From positions 198,312-262,311 of the forward strand of contig CABUWI010000003.1 of the NCBI GenBank assembly GCA_902495245.1: a stretch of DNA of 64,000 bases. Direction: 5' to 3'. The notes under the pieces are model-generated. The model was not told the DNA's origin and did no database searches. It saw only the letters and a program-made list of their open reading frames with translations. Positions 52,101 to 62,350 of this stretch are shown in pieces (position 1 is the first letter of the stretch; the number at the start of each line of letters is the position of its first letter). The DNA comes from an uncultured Porphyromonadaceae bacterium (lineage in GTDB: Bacteria > Bacteroidota > Bacteroidia > Bacteroidales > Muribaculaceae). The position numbers and the translations under genes are program-made.

Positions 52101-53072
52101 ATTTTCAGGATTTTAGAACGCAAGAGATAGAAGAGCGAGGTTGCCAGCAATGTCAGAACTAAAAAGAGGAGCAGTGGAGCAACTTCCATATTGTTGTTAA
52201 GCACCATGAGCACTTTATTGTGAACGAGATAGAGATCAAATGAAATCGCCCCTAAAATAGCAGGTATTTTCAGCGTAATATTCTTGATGGTAAATATCAA
52301 TACGATGGATGCTACGAAGAAGATGTTGATGGCGGAATGAACCCACAGCTCCATATAGAGGAATGGGATTTGACAGAGAAGAATCAGGAGGCAGAGACCA
52401 ATAGTAAGCAGCAGAGTCTTGTCTGATTGTTCTCGACGTGTTGATAGAATTACGCCGATTGAGAACAACGGGACGGAGATTGACATATAGTCATGCATCA
52501 AGAGGTAAACTCCCATGGTTACGGCTATTGTCAATATGGCCAAAGTTGTATAGCCGGCAATTTTGTTGTGCTCATATATGCAACTGAAAGCATAGAACAT
52601 TGCATAAAGCACGAACAGAACTTTGACAAACCATAGGACACCATCGCCGAATCCAATAAGTAAATCTTTGAATATTAGCCAATTACTCCCCCCTCGTCGC
52701 CACCATGCTGGTTACATGTATAGCCGTTTCAAAGCTTGACTTCGCTACTAAAAACGGTGATGCAATATACCAAATGAATGTAACCGCAAGAACAGGGAGA
52801 TATACTTTCATAAACCTCCGCTGAAAGAAACGTTTTGCGCTGAGATGGCTCCTTTTTTCGCTTTCCATCAGCCCGAAACCTGAAAGGAAGAAAAACACAG
52901 CAACACCGACATAGCCTCCTTGGGAAGAGAGTAACTTATAACCAATCCAGCCTGAAATGTGATTTATTTCCACATATTGCGAGTAATGGTGGAGCACGAC
53001 GACGATTGCCGCTAAAAACTTGATGACGTCAGCGGTCGCCTTGTCGAGGTGGAGGGTTTGGTAGTTTCTCAT
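52097..53072 (-). pseudogene. acyltransferase family 3, frameshifted at a poly-G tract
   Basis: Two segments are both clearly acyltransferase 3: N-terminal (about 53072-52683, with HHYSQYVEIN and FFLSGFGLMESEK) and C-terminal (52612-52097, several membrane segments). The break is in a run of six G on the minus strand (52688-52693). Removing one G joins the frames through RGSNWLIFKDLLIGFGDG into one 324-residue protein. It would O-acetylate the polysaccharide. It is either phase-OFF, decayed or a sequencing artefact. The start is MRNYQTLHLD (53072), as the earlier codon is GTG overlapping the neighbour. Confidence 0.75.
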
Positions 53073-53092
53073 CAATATGGTTAGAACTGTTA

Positions 53093-54268
53093 TCACACGG
53101 GTTTGAGTCCGTTTTCTGACAGAATTGTGTTGATAAGGCGTTTCACAACCTTAGTCGGATTATAAATCTCTTGTGCCTTTTGATATGACGTTTCTTTCGC
53201 TTTTTCAATCCATTCTTTGTCGGCATTCAAAAATGCCGCAATCTTGTTCTTTGTCGCCTCAACATCTGTATAGTCAAATACATATCCGTTCACCCCCTCG
53301 CTGATTACTTCGGGATAGTTGCCGACATGTGTTGACACGAGCAGCGGCAGTTTGCACCACAACGCTTCAACGCAGGAGAGTGGATTCGCATCTGACAGCG
53401 AAGGCAAAACAAACAAATCCGCAATTGAATACAACTCCAACATCGACGCCTGATGCTGGTGCCCCAACAGTCTTATGTCAACTGATGAACCCGCAATCGC
53501 CTGCTCAATCTCAGCCTGATAATTTCCCGTCCCCGGAATCAAAACGACAATATCTTCTTTCCCCTCGACTTCGTTGAGCAAAGGCAAAAACTTATGTAGC
53601 CCTTTTACCCATAGTAATCTTGCCGGAATCAGGACTACCTTTTTCCCATCGGGAATATTCCATTTCTTCCTCAACTCTGAATGATTTGCTGTATTTTTCA
53701 CAACAGCAGTGTCATACAGATTATTGTCAATCAGGTTCGGCACAAAATGAATTTTCGCCTCCGGCCTGCAGTACTGTTTTATCAATTTGTCAGACAATGT
53801 CCCTGCCGACCAGAATCCGTCATATTTAGAATAAATCCCTTTCCTTATGGCTTCGCGCAACTTCAGCTTCAGACTCCCATATTCTCTTGACTCGTTCATA
53901 TGCGACTCATTCCACATGTAACACGGAATCCCGAGTTTCCGTGCATAATGCAGTGCCAGCCAGACCGTCGGCAACATATACGACCCTCCGATTACCATCA
54001 CGTCTGGAGCCATTCGTTTGAGTTGTTTTGTAACCTCCGTGTTTATATGCACGCTGAATGGTATTGACAAATGCCAACCTTTCATCGTAGTTACATACGG
54101 CGCCTTCAATTCGCTTACATTCCAGTTATACCCCTTTTCCAGTTCCGTCATCGTCAGCACGCTTAACCGGCTGCCGATACCCCGGCAATACTCATCAAGC
54201 TTATCAAAAAAACTCTTCCTGTAAGGCGGAAGTTCATTTGTCAGAATTACAATATTCGCCATAATCAA
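53093..54268 (-). CDS. family 4 glycosyltransferase
   Basis: 391 residues; a second possible start is MANIVIL at 54262. GT-B layout with VMVIGGSYMLPTVWLALHYAR in the acceptor half and the C-terminal LPSLSDANPLSCVEALWCKLPLLVSTHVGNYPE. It likely adds a sugar to the repeat unit. Codon use is AT-richer than in flanking housekeeping genes, as is common in surface-polysaccharide loci. Confidence 0.88.
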   Translation of the reverse strand: MIMANIVILTNELPPYRKSFFDKLDEYCRGIGSRLSVLTMTELEKGYNWNVSELKAPYVTTMKGWHLSIPFSVHINTEVTKQLKRMAPDVMVIGGSYMLPTVWLALHYARKLGIPCYMWNESHMNESREYGSLKLKLREAIRKGIYSKYDGFWSAGTLSDKLIKQYCRPEAKIHFVPNLIDNNLYDTAVVKNTANHSELRKKWNIPDGKKVVLIPARLLWVKGLHKFLPLLNEVEGKEDIVVLIPGTGNYQAEIEQAIAGSSVDIRLLGHQHQASMLELYSIADLFVLPSLSDANPLSCVEALWCKLPLLVSTHVGNYPEVISEGVNGYVFDYTDVEATKNKIAAFLNADKEWIEKAKETSYQKAQEIYNPTKVVKRLINTILSENGLKPV

Positions 54269-54308
54269 ATCACAATGTTATAACATGTGTTTATGTCGTG
54301 TTGATAAT

Positions 54309-55586
54309 TTATTTGGCATGCCTGATTCGACGTGTCCTGATGTATTCCGTTATCATGAAAAATACTAAGGCAAACACACACAATTTGACAAGTGTAATTG
54401 GGTAATAGGCATACCAGCGAGGTGTTGTCGCCATTGCGAAGCAACCGAAAAAGAAAGCGTACTTACTCATTTTGCTACTTATTAGACCCGTGAGCAATTT
54501 GCCAATGAGGACGCCCGCAGCGATAACGCCCGGATAACTGAGCCATGCGTAGATAAATATCGGCGCCAAACCGCCCCCGCCGCTGTTATAACGCGTTACC
54601 ATATATGATGCAAGATTGGCCTCAGGTGGCAACTTGCTGTAAGGGATAGCGAGCGATAACAAGAAACAAATGAATGACTGAAGTCTGGTTGCAAAATCCA
54701 AGATTCCGTGTTGAATAAGATAGATGATGCGCATAGAGGCGTAGTATACATCTTGCGAGTTACCTGTGGACAGACTGAGCTCGTCAATGGTAGATGCAGC
54801 TGCATTGTGAATATCTTGATTTGTATCACCTCTTATCACGCCGAAAAGTAAGAAACAGAAGAATCCGGCAAATAGCATAATGATGGTTTGTCGGGCAGTC
54901 AATTTATATCTGAAATAAACCATATAAGCTATTAAGAGCAACATTATGCTATCGATTCTGCCTCCATAAAGCAAGTCTTTCACTACATAAAATGCAAAAG
55001 CTAACATGGTTATTTTGAAGCGGGAAGATGTGGTCGCATAACATAATGCTACAATCAGAGGAATCATAGCATAAGAGAATGTCGTTGACACAGTCGCGCC
55101 GCCACGTCCATAGCCTCCGGTCTGTAAAATATTTTGTCCGGTTTTACCCACTACAGTCAAAGTTATGCCAAGCAAAAGTATTGCGAACCACAAGGAAAAA
55201 TCGCTGTGGAACTGAAATGGGGATTTGCGATATACCACTGTTCGACGCTTATAGCTTACGCTCCAATACATGGAAATCAAAAATAAGAATATCAGCAGCG
55301 CGGTGGTATAAACCGTAGATGGGATTTGGCACATTACGCGCCAACGCGATATATTTTCACCGAAGCAAAAATAACGGAGAGGTTCATAGGCATAAGACAG
55401 CATGAAAAACTGCATTACGCCAAACCATATTTGCCTATATCGCAGTGCTTCTAAGAGTTGCCACAGCGAAAATAAAAACAAGCTCAGCGTCAGAATTTTA
55501 CCTGTTAAGTCGCTTGGGCCAATGCCCCATAATATTAACCATTCCAGCGAGAATAAACTCAGAGCAACGGGTTTTAAACGAATCAT
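54309..55586 (-). CDS. wzy: Wzy-like oligosaccharide repeat polymerase
   Basis: 425 residues with about ten to twelve hydrophobic segments and a larger loop near residues 265-310. Such integral proteins between glycosyltransferases in loci with a Wzx flippase are usually the repeat-unit polymerase. Primary sequence is weakly conserved, so the call rests on topology and context. Confidence 0.7.
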   Translation of the reverse strand: MIRLKPVALSLFSLEWLILWGIGPSDLTGKILTLSLFLFSLWQLLEALRYRQIWFGVMQFFMLSYAYEPLRYFCFGENISRWRVMCQIPSTVYTTALLIFLFLISMYWSVSYKRRTVVYRKSPFQFHSDFSLWFAILLLGITLTVVGKTGQNILQTGGYGRGGATVSTTFSYAMIPLIVALCYATTSSRFKITMLAFAFYVVKDLLYGGRIDSIMLLLIAYMVYFRYKLTARQTIIMLFAGFFCFLLFGVIRGDTNQDIHNAAASTIDELSLSTGNSQDVYYASMRIIYLIQHGILDFATRLQSFICFLLSLAIPYSKLPPEANLASYMVTRYNSGGGGLAPIFIYAWLSYPGVIAAGVLIGKLLTGLISSKMSKYAFFFGCFAMATTPRWYAYYPITLVKLCVFALVFFMITEYIRTRRIRHAK

Positions 55587-56567
55587 TCAATGAGTCCGAG
55601 TTAACTTTAATCTGCCAATCAATCTTTTAACAAAAGGCACGAGATGTGCGCTTCCAAACATAATAAATAAATGGTGAAAGCGATTCCGCATAGGCACAAT
55701 CGGATTAAATAAGATGCGGATGTTTAATTCAGGGTAAGCGAGCATATAATCACGTCGGGTTGTGTGAGACGACACAGATGGGCTTAGAGATAATTTGGCA
55801 ATCAATCTCAATCGATCGGCAACAATAGGCTGCTTTTGGTCGAGATTTTCAGCGTTAATCAGAAGCTCGATGTTTTCTTTGGTCTGTTCAAAGATTCGCC
55901 TTGCGTCTGTGCCCAAGTTTTTTTGAGAAGATGGTTCAGGACGTCTATAATAGTATAGTGGAAGCGGAAGATATTTGATGCGATTGGCGCGACTGACAAG
56001 TTGATATGTCTGAACCATATCTTCTGCCATAAATGATATCGGGAATGTGATTGGGCCTCGTTCAAAATATAGTGAGCGTCGAAACAATTTGTTACACGTC
56101 GACCATGGCAATTTCCCTTTCAACATCTCGCTTAACGCATTATTTATCCGCACTTTTTGCATGGTAGTTGTATCTGAATCTTCAGAAACTCGTGCGAAAT
56201 CAAACAATACGATGTCTGCGTCTGTCGCACTGGCTTTTCCTATCAATACTTCCAGAGCATTTGTCTCTATCCAATCATCAGAGTCTATATTTAGTATATA
56301 TTTACCGTTAGCAGCCTCTATCCCTGTTTTACGCGCTTGCGGAAGCCCTTTATTTTGCTTGTGATGAATAATCCTAACCTGCTCTTTGCGCTTAGGGTAT
56401 TCGTTTAACACGGCATTCAGCACGTCTATTGAGCCGTCTGGCGTACAGTCATCAATAAAAATGAACTCCACTCCCTCAGTTATTGTCTGCTCAAACAATG
56501 ACCGTGCGCAGTGTTCAATATAACGCTCAACGCCATATATCGGCGTCACAACACTTATATCAATCAT
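55587..56567 (-). CDS. family 2 glycosyltransferase
   Basis: 326 residues from MIDISVVTPIYGVERYIEHCARSLFEQTITEGVEF. DDCTPDGS near 38 and NIDSDDW near 95 are the GT2 donor and DxD-type motifs. The start overlaps the pyruvyltransferase stop by 8 bp, so an upstream methionine at 56618 is rejected. Confidence 0.88.
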   Translation of the reverse strand: MIDISVVTPIYGVERYIEHCARSLFEQTITEGVEFIFIDDCTPDGSIDVLNAVLNEYPKRKEQVRIIHHKQNKGLPQARKTGIEAANGKYILNIDSDDWIETNALEVLIGKASATDADIVLFDFARVSEDSDTTTMQKVRINNALSEMLKGKLPWSTCNKLFRRSLYFERGPITFPISFMAEDMVQTYQLVSRANRIKYLPLPLYYYRRPEPSSQKNLGTDARRIFEQTKENIELLINAENLDQKQPIVADRLRLIAKLSLSPSVSSHTTRRDYMLAYPELNIRILFNPIVPMRNRFHHLFIMFGSAHLVPFVKRLIGRLKLTRTH

Positions 56568-57540
56568 CGTTACGATATGGTTTAACTGAATCCAAATCAG
56601 AGAGCCATGTGTTGGCAAAATCAGAAAGTTTCCCTGTTACATTATCCATGTAAAGTATTGGTTTTCCAAGCAAGGTTCCCATAATCATTACATGCAAACG
56701 TGTAGTCGCAATTTCGTCGAATTCAGAAAGAAAATTAAAACCAATGTTGATAAATAAGGACTTAAAATATTTGAAGGCTGCTTTGTCCATCTGATTCTCC
56801 CATAGACGTGAAGCCGGTGGGCAGAGATGTGTCAGTACTCTTTTAACGCGGGTGCTTTGAAATAAAGCCCAATCATCTAACCTGAAATAATCAAAAGTCG
56901 GCCAGTCGCGAGTTTCCCAATGCTCTCCCAATGCTTTGGGGGTTGAGTTTACGAGTTCTTCGTCGGTACGTCTTAGAAATAATTTTCGACCGGTGGCAGT
57001 CTTTTTACGATAGTTTTCTATAATCGCGTCGCTTGTATAAAAAGCCATATCTGGCACCAATAGCACATGATTGGCCGTAAAATGGTTTTTTATAAAGTGA
57101 TAACTCTTGCTATCTCGTGCACATATCCAGACATCTTTATGCTCAGAGAATGCTTTTATGTCAGAAGCCAACACTTCCATATTGGTATACCAAGCAGATT
57201 GAGGAAAGATGATTATTCGATTATTCGGATATTTTTTTATAACATTTAGCCTAAAGTTAACGGCGTATCTTGAAGAATCGCAGAAGCTTCCGCCACCATG
57301 CAGGGCAATTATAGTTGATTCGGGGATATCACCGCGAGGTGTCCAAAATAGGGATTTGCGCATTTTTATGCAAGCCCCGACATCAGCTAAAAATTTTTCT
57401 TCGCCCTCCCATATACAAACATCACCAATGTTATGATGATATGGAGCATCAAGCAATACACAGTCTTTATTCGAAAAGAACGGCGTTAGTTGATTGTGAA
57501 TCTCTTGACGAAGTTGAGCTATCTTTTCAATATAATTCAT
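56560..57540 (-). CDS. polysaccharide pyruvyltransferase
   Basis: 326 residues. LDAPYHHNIGDVCIWEGEEKFL, the HGGGSFCDSSRYAV motif and the C-terminal ATTRLHVMIMGTLLGKPILYMDNVTGKLSDF match the PS_pyruv_trans family (WcaK/CsaB-like). It would transfer a pyruvyl ketal from phosphoenolpyruvate to a sugar, adding negative charge. Confidence 0.9.
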   Translation of the reverse strand: MNYIEKIAQLRQEIHNQLTPFFSNKDCVLLDAPYHHNIGDVCIWEGEEKFLADVGACIKMRKSLFWTPRGDIPESTIIALHGGGSFCDSSRYAVNFRLNVIKKYPNNRIIIFPQSAWYTNMEVLASDIKAFSEHKDVWICARDSKSYHFIKNHFTANHVLLVPDMAFYTSDAIIENYRKKTATGRKLFLRRTDEELVNSTPKALGEHWETRDWPTFDYFRLDDWALFQSTRVKRVLTHLCPPASRLWENQMDKAAFKYFKSLFINIGFNFLSEFDEIATTRLHVMIMGTLLGKPILYMDNVTGKLSDFANTWLSDLDSVKPYRNDD

Positions 57541-57575
57541 TGTCTGCTAATATTTTTTGAGGACTTAGAGGCGCA

Positions 57576-58445
57576 TTACTTGTCTTTGAGGCGTTTGAGT
57601 ACCTCAAAGTATTCTTCAATCAAGATATATTCCGGTTCTTCGCCTTCATAAAATGTATGCAGGTCGACACCCTTGTCCGTTGTAAGTCCGGCCTCTTTGA
57701 GGACGCATTTCATCGCTTTCATATTGATTTGCGCTTTCCACCCTTTGAAGCCAATCTGATATATTTTTGTGGGTTTAGTAGTGGTTTTCAGCCCAAATAA
57801 TGTCTTTGATGTCTGGTTTTGCATTACATCAATATAACCGCCTTGTGCGTTGTCAAGCCACACATCATATTTTTTCAGTTTTGAGTTGAATTCTTCATAT
57901 GTAAGCACACGGTATTGATTGTCAATGATGCGGCTGTTTTTGCGCAGAAAATTAGCCACATACATAACAATGGCATCGTCTCCATGTTTCTTATACTTTT
58001 TGAAATCTTTATACAAATGCATTTCGTTGGCAGCGATACGTATTAACAACAATTCAAGCTCAGATTTACGGCACACCAAATGCCGCTTGTTGCAGTGAAG
58101 CGCCAATAGCATGCACAAGAGCGCGGTGCGCTTGTTGCAGTCTTGAAATGCATGGTTTTTGTCAAGACCGAATGAAAGAGTAGCCACTTTGGTATAATGG
58201 TCTTTCCATTTTTGCTGGCCGGCGAATCCAACGGACTGACGCGCTACGGCTGATGACAACATGTCGTAATTGAGAATGCCGAATCTGGCTTCTTCTCCTC
58301 GTTTAATAAAATAGTCGGCCAAAACAAAATGGGCGTTGAAAACATCGCGCTCTGACAGAATGCCATCGGCACACTCTTCGCAGGGCGAATAAGTTTTTAG
58401 CGCATAATCATATTCCGTTTTGACCGCTTTGCATAATTTGTCCAT
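57576..58445 (-). CDS. Fic/Doc-family protein
   Basis: 289 residues. The Fic/Doc core motif reads HAFQDCNKRT (about 98-107), where the usual pattern is HxFx(D/E)(G/A)NKR; a Cys replaces the small residue before Asn. Helices before it (YTKVATLSFGLDK) also fit. The C-terminal 100 residues are different, with QIGFKGWKAQINMKAMKCVLKEAG. Fic enzymes modify proteins with AMP or phosphate. Why one sits between flippase and pyruvyltransferase genes is unclear; no antitoxin is seen. Confidence 0.75.
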   Translation of the reverse strand: MDKLCKAVKTEYDYALKTYSPCEECADGILSERDVFNAHFVLADYFIKRGEEARFGILNYDMLSSAVARQSVGFAGQQKWKDHYTKVATLSFGLDKNHAFQDCNKRTALLCMLLALHCNKRHLVCRKSELELLLIRIAANEMHLYKDFKKYKKHGDDAIVMYVANFLRKNSRIIDNQYRVLTYEEFNSKLKKYDVWLDNAQGGYIDVMQNQTSKTLFGLKTTTKPTKIYQIGFKGWKAQINMKAMKCVLKEAGLTTDKGVDLHTFYEGEEPEYILIEEYFEVLKRLKDK

Positions 58446-58455
58446 AGGAATGCTA

Positions 58456-59997
58456 TTATGTATTGTGTGATGATAATTTGAGACAATCCTGAATTTTCTC
58501 GATTATAACTTTTCTTTGCGATTGCTCTGTAAGGAGTAACCATGATGCTATAGCCAGAACGCACAAAAATATAATCGTTGAAATTATAAAACGACTAAGC
58601 CCGGTTGCGTCTGAGATTATAAAGAAAGCAACGAGACTTCCAACTGAAATTATGGCAGTCAGAATTTCGGGAATGACAAATCCAGTCATTATCTTGCGAA
58701 TGGAAAGGTTTGCTAAAAGTTTTACGGCAATCAATCTATATGCAAAGCAAACCGTACATACGCAGAGTTTGACTACTATTATGGTGGGAGCACTGAACCC
58801 GATACATAGCAATATATACCCAATAACGAGTGTCAGCAGCAACAAGGAACTGATTATAATCTGATATGTGCTGATTCGTCCTGTGGCTTGAATGACCATC
58901 CACAGCGGAGCACCAAGTGCTTCAATAATTGCTACGCATATAACCAACACACAAAATTGAGATGTAAGCGCAGGAATCTCTTTCAGCCATAAAGACAAAA
59001 GATAGTCAATGTTGAAGATTACAGGACAGCCTATGGCAATAATCAAGAAGAAAGAAACCTTGCTTGCCATGCAAACAAGTCGGAACATAGATACTGAATC
59101 GCCGGCGGCAAATTGCTGAACAATTTGTGGCTGGAATGCAGTCTGGAAATTAGTAACGAATTGGTTGACAGCATTGGCAACCTGATTCGCTAACCCCATT
59201 GCCGCATTGACGGCAACGCCGAAAAACAAGTTAACGATAATGCTCAATCCCTGATTGCTTGATACGGACGCAAAAGCCCCGAATGTGCTCCATCCTGTAA
59301 ACGAGAGCAATTCTTTAGCCAAATCACGATTCCATGTCAATTTCAATCTTGCACTCTCGAAATTACTTGAGCAGAAAATAATATAACTACCAGCAACTAT
59401 CAGGTTTGAGCAGAGCATCAATGCCGCATAAAAAATCAGGGTCTTTCCGTCTGGTGCAAATGGCAGCATAAAAACGATCCCCAGTTTTAGTAAAACGTCG
59501 ACTATGCCGATAAATGCGTAAAAACGAAATCGCTCATTGGCTATAACTACCGCGTCAAACGGCACGCGCAGAATCGTAATGATAAACGACACCACGACGA
59601 AATGAAACACCCATGTCGCCGCCGTCAGCCGCCCCGAAGGAATATCCATTTTATGCGTCAGAAACCATAACCCGACCGTTTCAAACAGCACTAACAACCC
59701 TACAGCAAAAATTGCATAAAGAATCAGACTCTGGCTGAACACCATACCGGCTCGTTCCTTGTTCTTCTGCCCGAGCGCTACATTGATGAATCTTTGTGTC
59801 GCTGATGCCAACGGCGAAGTGATGAATGACACCATGACGACCAGAGTACCGACAACGCTCCATATGCCGAAATCATCAACACCTAACGTCTCCAGCACCA
59901 CTCGCGACGTATATAACGACACGAGCATCGTTACCGCCATGCGAATGTAAAGCATGACCGTGTTTTTTGCGATGCGTTTATTGTCGGTTGATGCCAC
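58456..59997 (-). CDS. wzx: Wzx-type lipid-linked oligosaccharide flippase
   Basis: 513 residues with about twelve to fourteen membrane segments. The pattern IAKNTVMLYIRMAVTMLVSLYTSRVVLETLGVDDFGIWSVVGTLV is typical of the start of PST/Wzx transporters in the MATE-like superfamily. It flips the repeat unit across the inner membrane for polymerisation by the Wzy-like protein. Confidence 0.9.
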   Translation of the reverse strand: MASTDNKRIAKNTVMLYIRMAVTMLVSLYTSRVVLETLGVDDFGIWSVVGTLVVMVSFITSPLASATQRFINVALGQKNKERAGMVFSQSLILYAIFAVGLLVLFETVGLWFLTHKMDIPSGRLTAATWVFHFVVVSFIITILRVPFDAVVIANERFRFYAFIGIVDVLLKLGIVFMLPFAPDGKTLIFYAALMLCSNLIVAGSYIIFCSSNFESARLKLTWNRDLAKELLSFTGWSTFGAFASVSSNQGLSIIVNLFFGVAVNAAMGLANQVANAVNQFVTNFQTAFQPQIVQQFAAGDSVSMFRLVCMASKVSFFLIIAIGCPVIFNIDYLLSLWLKEIPALTSQFCVLVICVAIIEALGAPLWMVIQATGRISTYQIIISSLLLLTLVIGYILLCIGFSAPTIIVVKLCVCTVCFAYRLIAVKLLANLSIRKIMTGFVIPEILTAIISVGSLVAFFIISDATGLSRFIISTIIFLCVLAIASWLLLTEQSQRKVIIEKIQDCLKLSSHNT

Positions 59998-60037
59998 TAA
60001 TGAATAAACACTATATGAATAATAATGTCAAAGTCTT

Positions 60038-61070
60038 TCAGAACCTGTTGGAAAGCTTTTGCCACATCCACTTGCGAGGTTGGTCTAGCAAGATACCAAC
60101 AGAAAAGAATATCAATATAATCGCGATTATGCCGAGTAGTGAGAGCAAACCGTCAGTTAAATTATACACCTTATTGACTATTGGAAAATATATGTTTTGC
60201 GCAATAGCGGGTGTGGCATGAAACAGATAAGCGGCGAACGCGGATTTTGCAATGACATTGATTGTCTTGTTCGGCTGAATATTGATTTTGGAGAACCACA
60301 TTACCATCGCAGCTGCGCCAACGACGACGAATGGATTATCATAACTGATTAAATAAGCGCTGACCGTGCTGCTTGTGTAATAATTTATGACGAGGCAACC
60401 TAATGAATTGCAAAACACCGTAATGATGTATACGGCTGCAAAATACCCCCCCCATTTTTGCGCAATTTGCAGATACATAGCTATGTATGTACGCTGAGAG
60501 TATATACAGACCAATAAAAGAGAAAGTCGAATATCCATGACATATCGCTGTATCGTTCGCCACAAATCCATAGACTGTCTGAAATGTATAGAATGCGATT
60601 AAGAATATTTCCAACGTTCTCTTGGACGATTTCTCAATGAAGAGATTCAGCAGAGGTGCAATTATATATAATCCAAGGTATGCTCTGATAAACCAGTTGC
60701 TCGGTACTTGCATCGCAAGTCCACTCATCAAACCCTTAATAGAGAATGGCACGAATCCGAGAGCGCACATGACCAGATATCCGCCCATCAAAAAGAAAAA
60801 ACATTGAAACAGAAATGTTGAAATGCCTTTAATTGATGGTTTGATGCGGAACCAACCCGAAATCATTACGAAGACGTTCACGCTCACTATGCATGCGAAT
60901 TCCAATACAATGCGCGTAATGTTGCCGATGCTGAAATTTACAGAGTCCGGCATGCCGAGAGCTGCAACATTTGCATGCAGTCCTAAAATCATGAACATGG
61001 CGATGATGCGGAGGAGTTCGAAGTTGCTTTGGCGCGGTCCGCGGGTGATTGAGGTGATGGGTTGGGTCAT
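60038..61070 (-). pseudogene. acyltransferase family 3, frameshifted at an 8-G tract
   Basis: The N-terminal part (61070 to about 60454) begins MTQPITSITRGPRQSNFELLRIIAMFMILGLHANV and is a clear acyltransferase 3. At a run of eight G on the minus strand (60446-60453) its frame drifts into KMGGVFCSRIHH and soon ends. The other frame continues as WGGYFAAVYIITVFCNSLGC to 60038 with good membrane segments. Seven G would give one 343-residue protein. The tract length suggests slipped-strand phase variation, here OFF. Confidence 0.8.
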
Positions 61071-61078
61071 GGGGCGGA

Positions 61079-61411
61079 TTAGAGGGGGAGGGTTTGGCGG
61101 TAGTGGCGGAGGAGGGGGGCGGCGGCGCGGGGGGCCGTGGCGGGGTTGGCGGTCCAGTCGGCGAGGACGGAGGCGTACCAGCGGAGGCGGGCGTCGCTGA
61201 CGGCGTCGGGCTGGCGGCGGAGAACGAGGTCGGTGAGCCGCATGGCGTCGAGGAGGTTGGCGCCGGGTTGGCGCCGGGCCCAGGCGGCGAGGTAGCGGTC
61301 GAGGGCGGGGCGCAGGTCGATGCGGCGTCCGGCTGAGGCGGCGAGGAGGTCCATGCGCTGGGCGGCCATGGGCAGTTGGGCGAGTTCAATCGAGTCGAAT
61401 TCGCAATGCAT
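61079..61411 (-). CDS. small protein after the UpxY-like gene (possible UpxZ counterpart)
   Basis: 110 residues, Ala/Arg/Leu-rich (MAAQRMDLLAASAGRRIDLRPALDRYLAAW), 17 bp after the UpxY stop. In Bacteroides, capsule loci have a short UpxZ gene in this position that inhibits antitermination of other loci. I cannot confirm the similarity by eye. The GC content is much higher than that of the next genes, consistent with UpxYZ-like regulators belonging to the host and the cassette being exchanged. Confidence 0.55.
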   Translation of the reverse strand: MHCEFDSIELAQLPMAAQRMDLLAASAGRRIDLRPALDRYLAAWARRQPGANLLDAMRLTDLVLRRQPDAVSDARLRWYASVLADWTANPATAPRAAAPLLRHYRQTLPL

Positions 61412-61428
61412 AGCGGTGGCGGATTTTT

Positions 61429-62205
61429 TTATAGAGCTCGGGCCATGAGGGCGTCGGCGCGTCGGAGCAGGGCGTCTAATTTTGCGCGGAGCCGCGGGGC
61501 GTCGATTTGGGTGGCGCCCATGCGCCTGATGAATGTCTGGAGGGGGGCGGTGAGGTCGGGGGTGAGAGGGCGGCCTTGGGCAGCGGCGGTTTCGGCGCGT
61601 TCGAGGCGGGGGAGGAAGGAGCCGATGTGGTCGTAGGGGCGTTTGCTGCCTGAGGCGTAGCGGATTATGCGGAGATAGTCGGCGGAGACGTCGAGGACGA
61701 GGCTTGCGGGGATTCCGGCGGGGGCGATGCAGACGGCGCCGCTTGAGGCGCCTTTGCGGGCCAGGTAGGTGCCGCGGATTCCGGCGAAGGGTCCGGTGGC
61801 GATTTCAACGAGGTCGCCTTCGGTGAGGTCTACTTCGTCGGGGGCGAAGCAGGGGAGTTCGTTGCCGCAGCGGGCGGCGATGATGCGGAAGGCGTGCATG
61901 TCGGCGGGGGGAACGGTGAGGTAGCGCCGGGTGGCGGCGGCTTTGTCGATGATGAGTGAGAAGCCGTTGTCGGCGGCGGCGAGTTGTTTTATGTCGGCTT
62001 CGGTGCCTCTGATGAATACGTAGTGGAAGAGGAGGGGGGAGTCGGTGCGCTGCCAGCGGCCGCTACGCAGGGTCATCTTGACGAAGGTGGGGGCGAAGAG
62101 GTCGAGCCGGCGCCCGTGGAGACGGTTGTAGCTGTCAATTTCTGCGGCTGATGAGCGGGAGCGGCAGATTGCGGGTGAGATGTGGTTGAGAACGAACCAG
62201 TTCAT
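61429..62205 (-). CDS. UpxY/NusG-like transcription antiterminator
   Basis: 258 residues. The NGN-like N-terminal domain (MNWFVLNHIS... HGRRLDLFAPTFVKM... LLFHYVFIRG) is followed by a KOW-like part near 128-150 (EGDLVEIATGPFAGIRGTYL). UpxY proteins let RNA polymerase read through the long leader of their own capsule operon. It heads the locus downstream of the promoter bounded by inverted repeats. The C-terminal Ala/Arg-rich part (about 200-258) is unusual. Confidence 0.85.
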   Translation of the reverse strand: MNWFVLNHISPAICRSRSSAAEIDSYNRLHGRRLDLFAPTFVKMTLRSGRWQRTDSPLLFHYVFIRGTEADIKQLAAADNGFSLIIDKAAATRRYLTVPPADMHAFRIIAARCGNELPCFAPDEVDLTEGDLVEIATGPFAGIRGTYLARKGASSGAVCIAPAGIPASLVLDVSADYLRIIRYASGSKRPYDHIGSFLPRLERAETAAAQGRPLTPDLTAPLQTFIRRMGATQIDAPRLRAKLDALLRRADALMARAL

Positions 62206-62350
62206 GGCCGAGTTCAGCGCGGGGGAGGCATGAGTTTTTATTTGGCGCGGCGTCGGGCTAATGCGCGAAAAATCAACGTTTTAGCCGTCTGCTGCGCCCA
62301 ACTTCCGAAAACTTACTGTGCTTTCCGATAGTTAGAGCATACATGCGAGT

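Noticed and set aside
61079..62205. High-GC frames on the plus strand opposite the UpxY-like gene
   Set aside because: They are Gly/Val-rich mirror frames of a high-GC gene without start signals.
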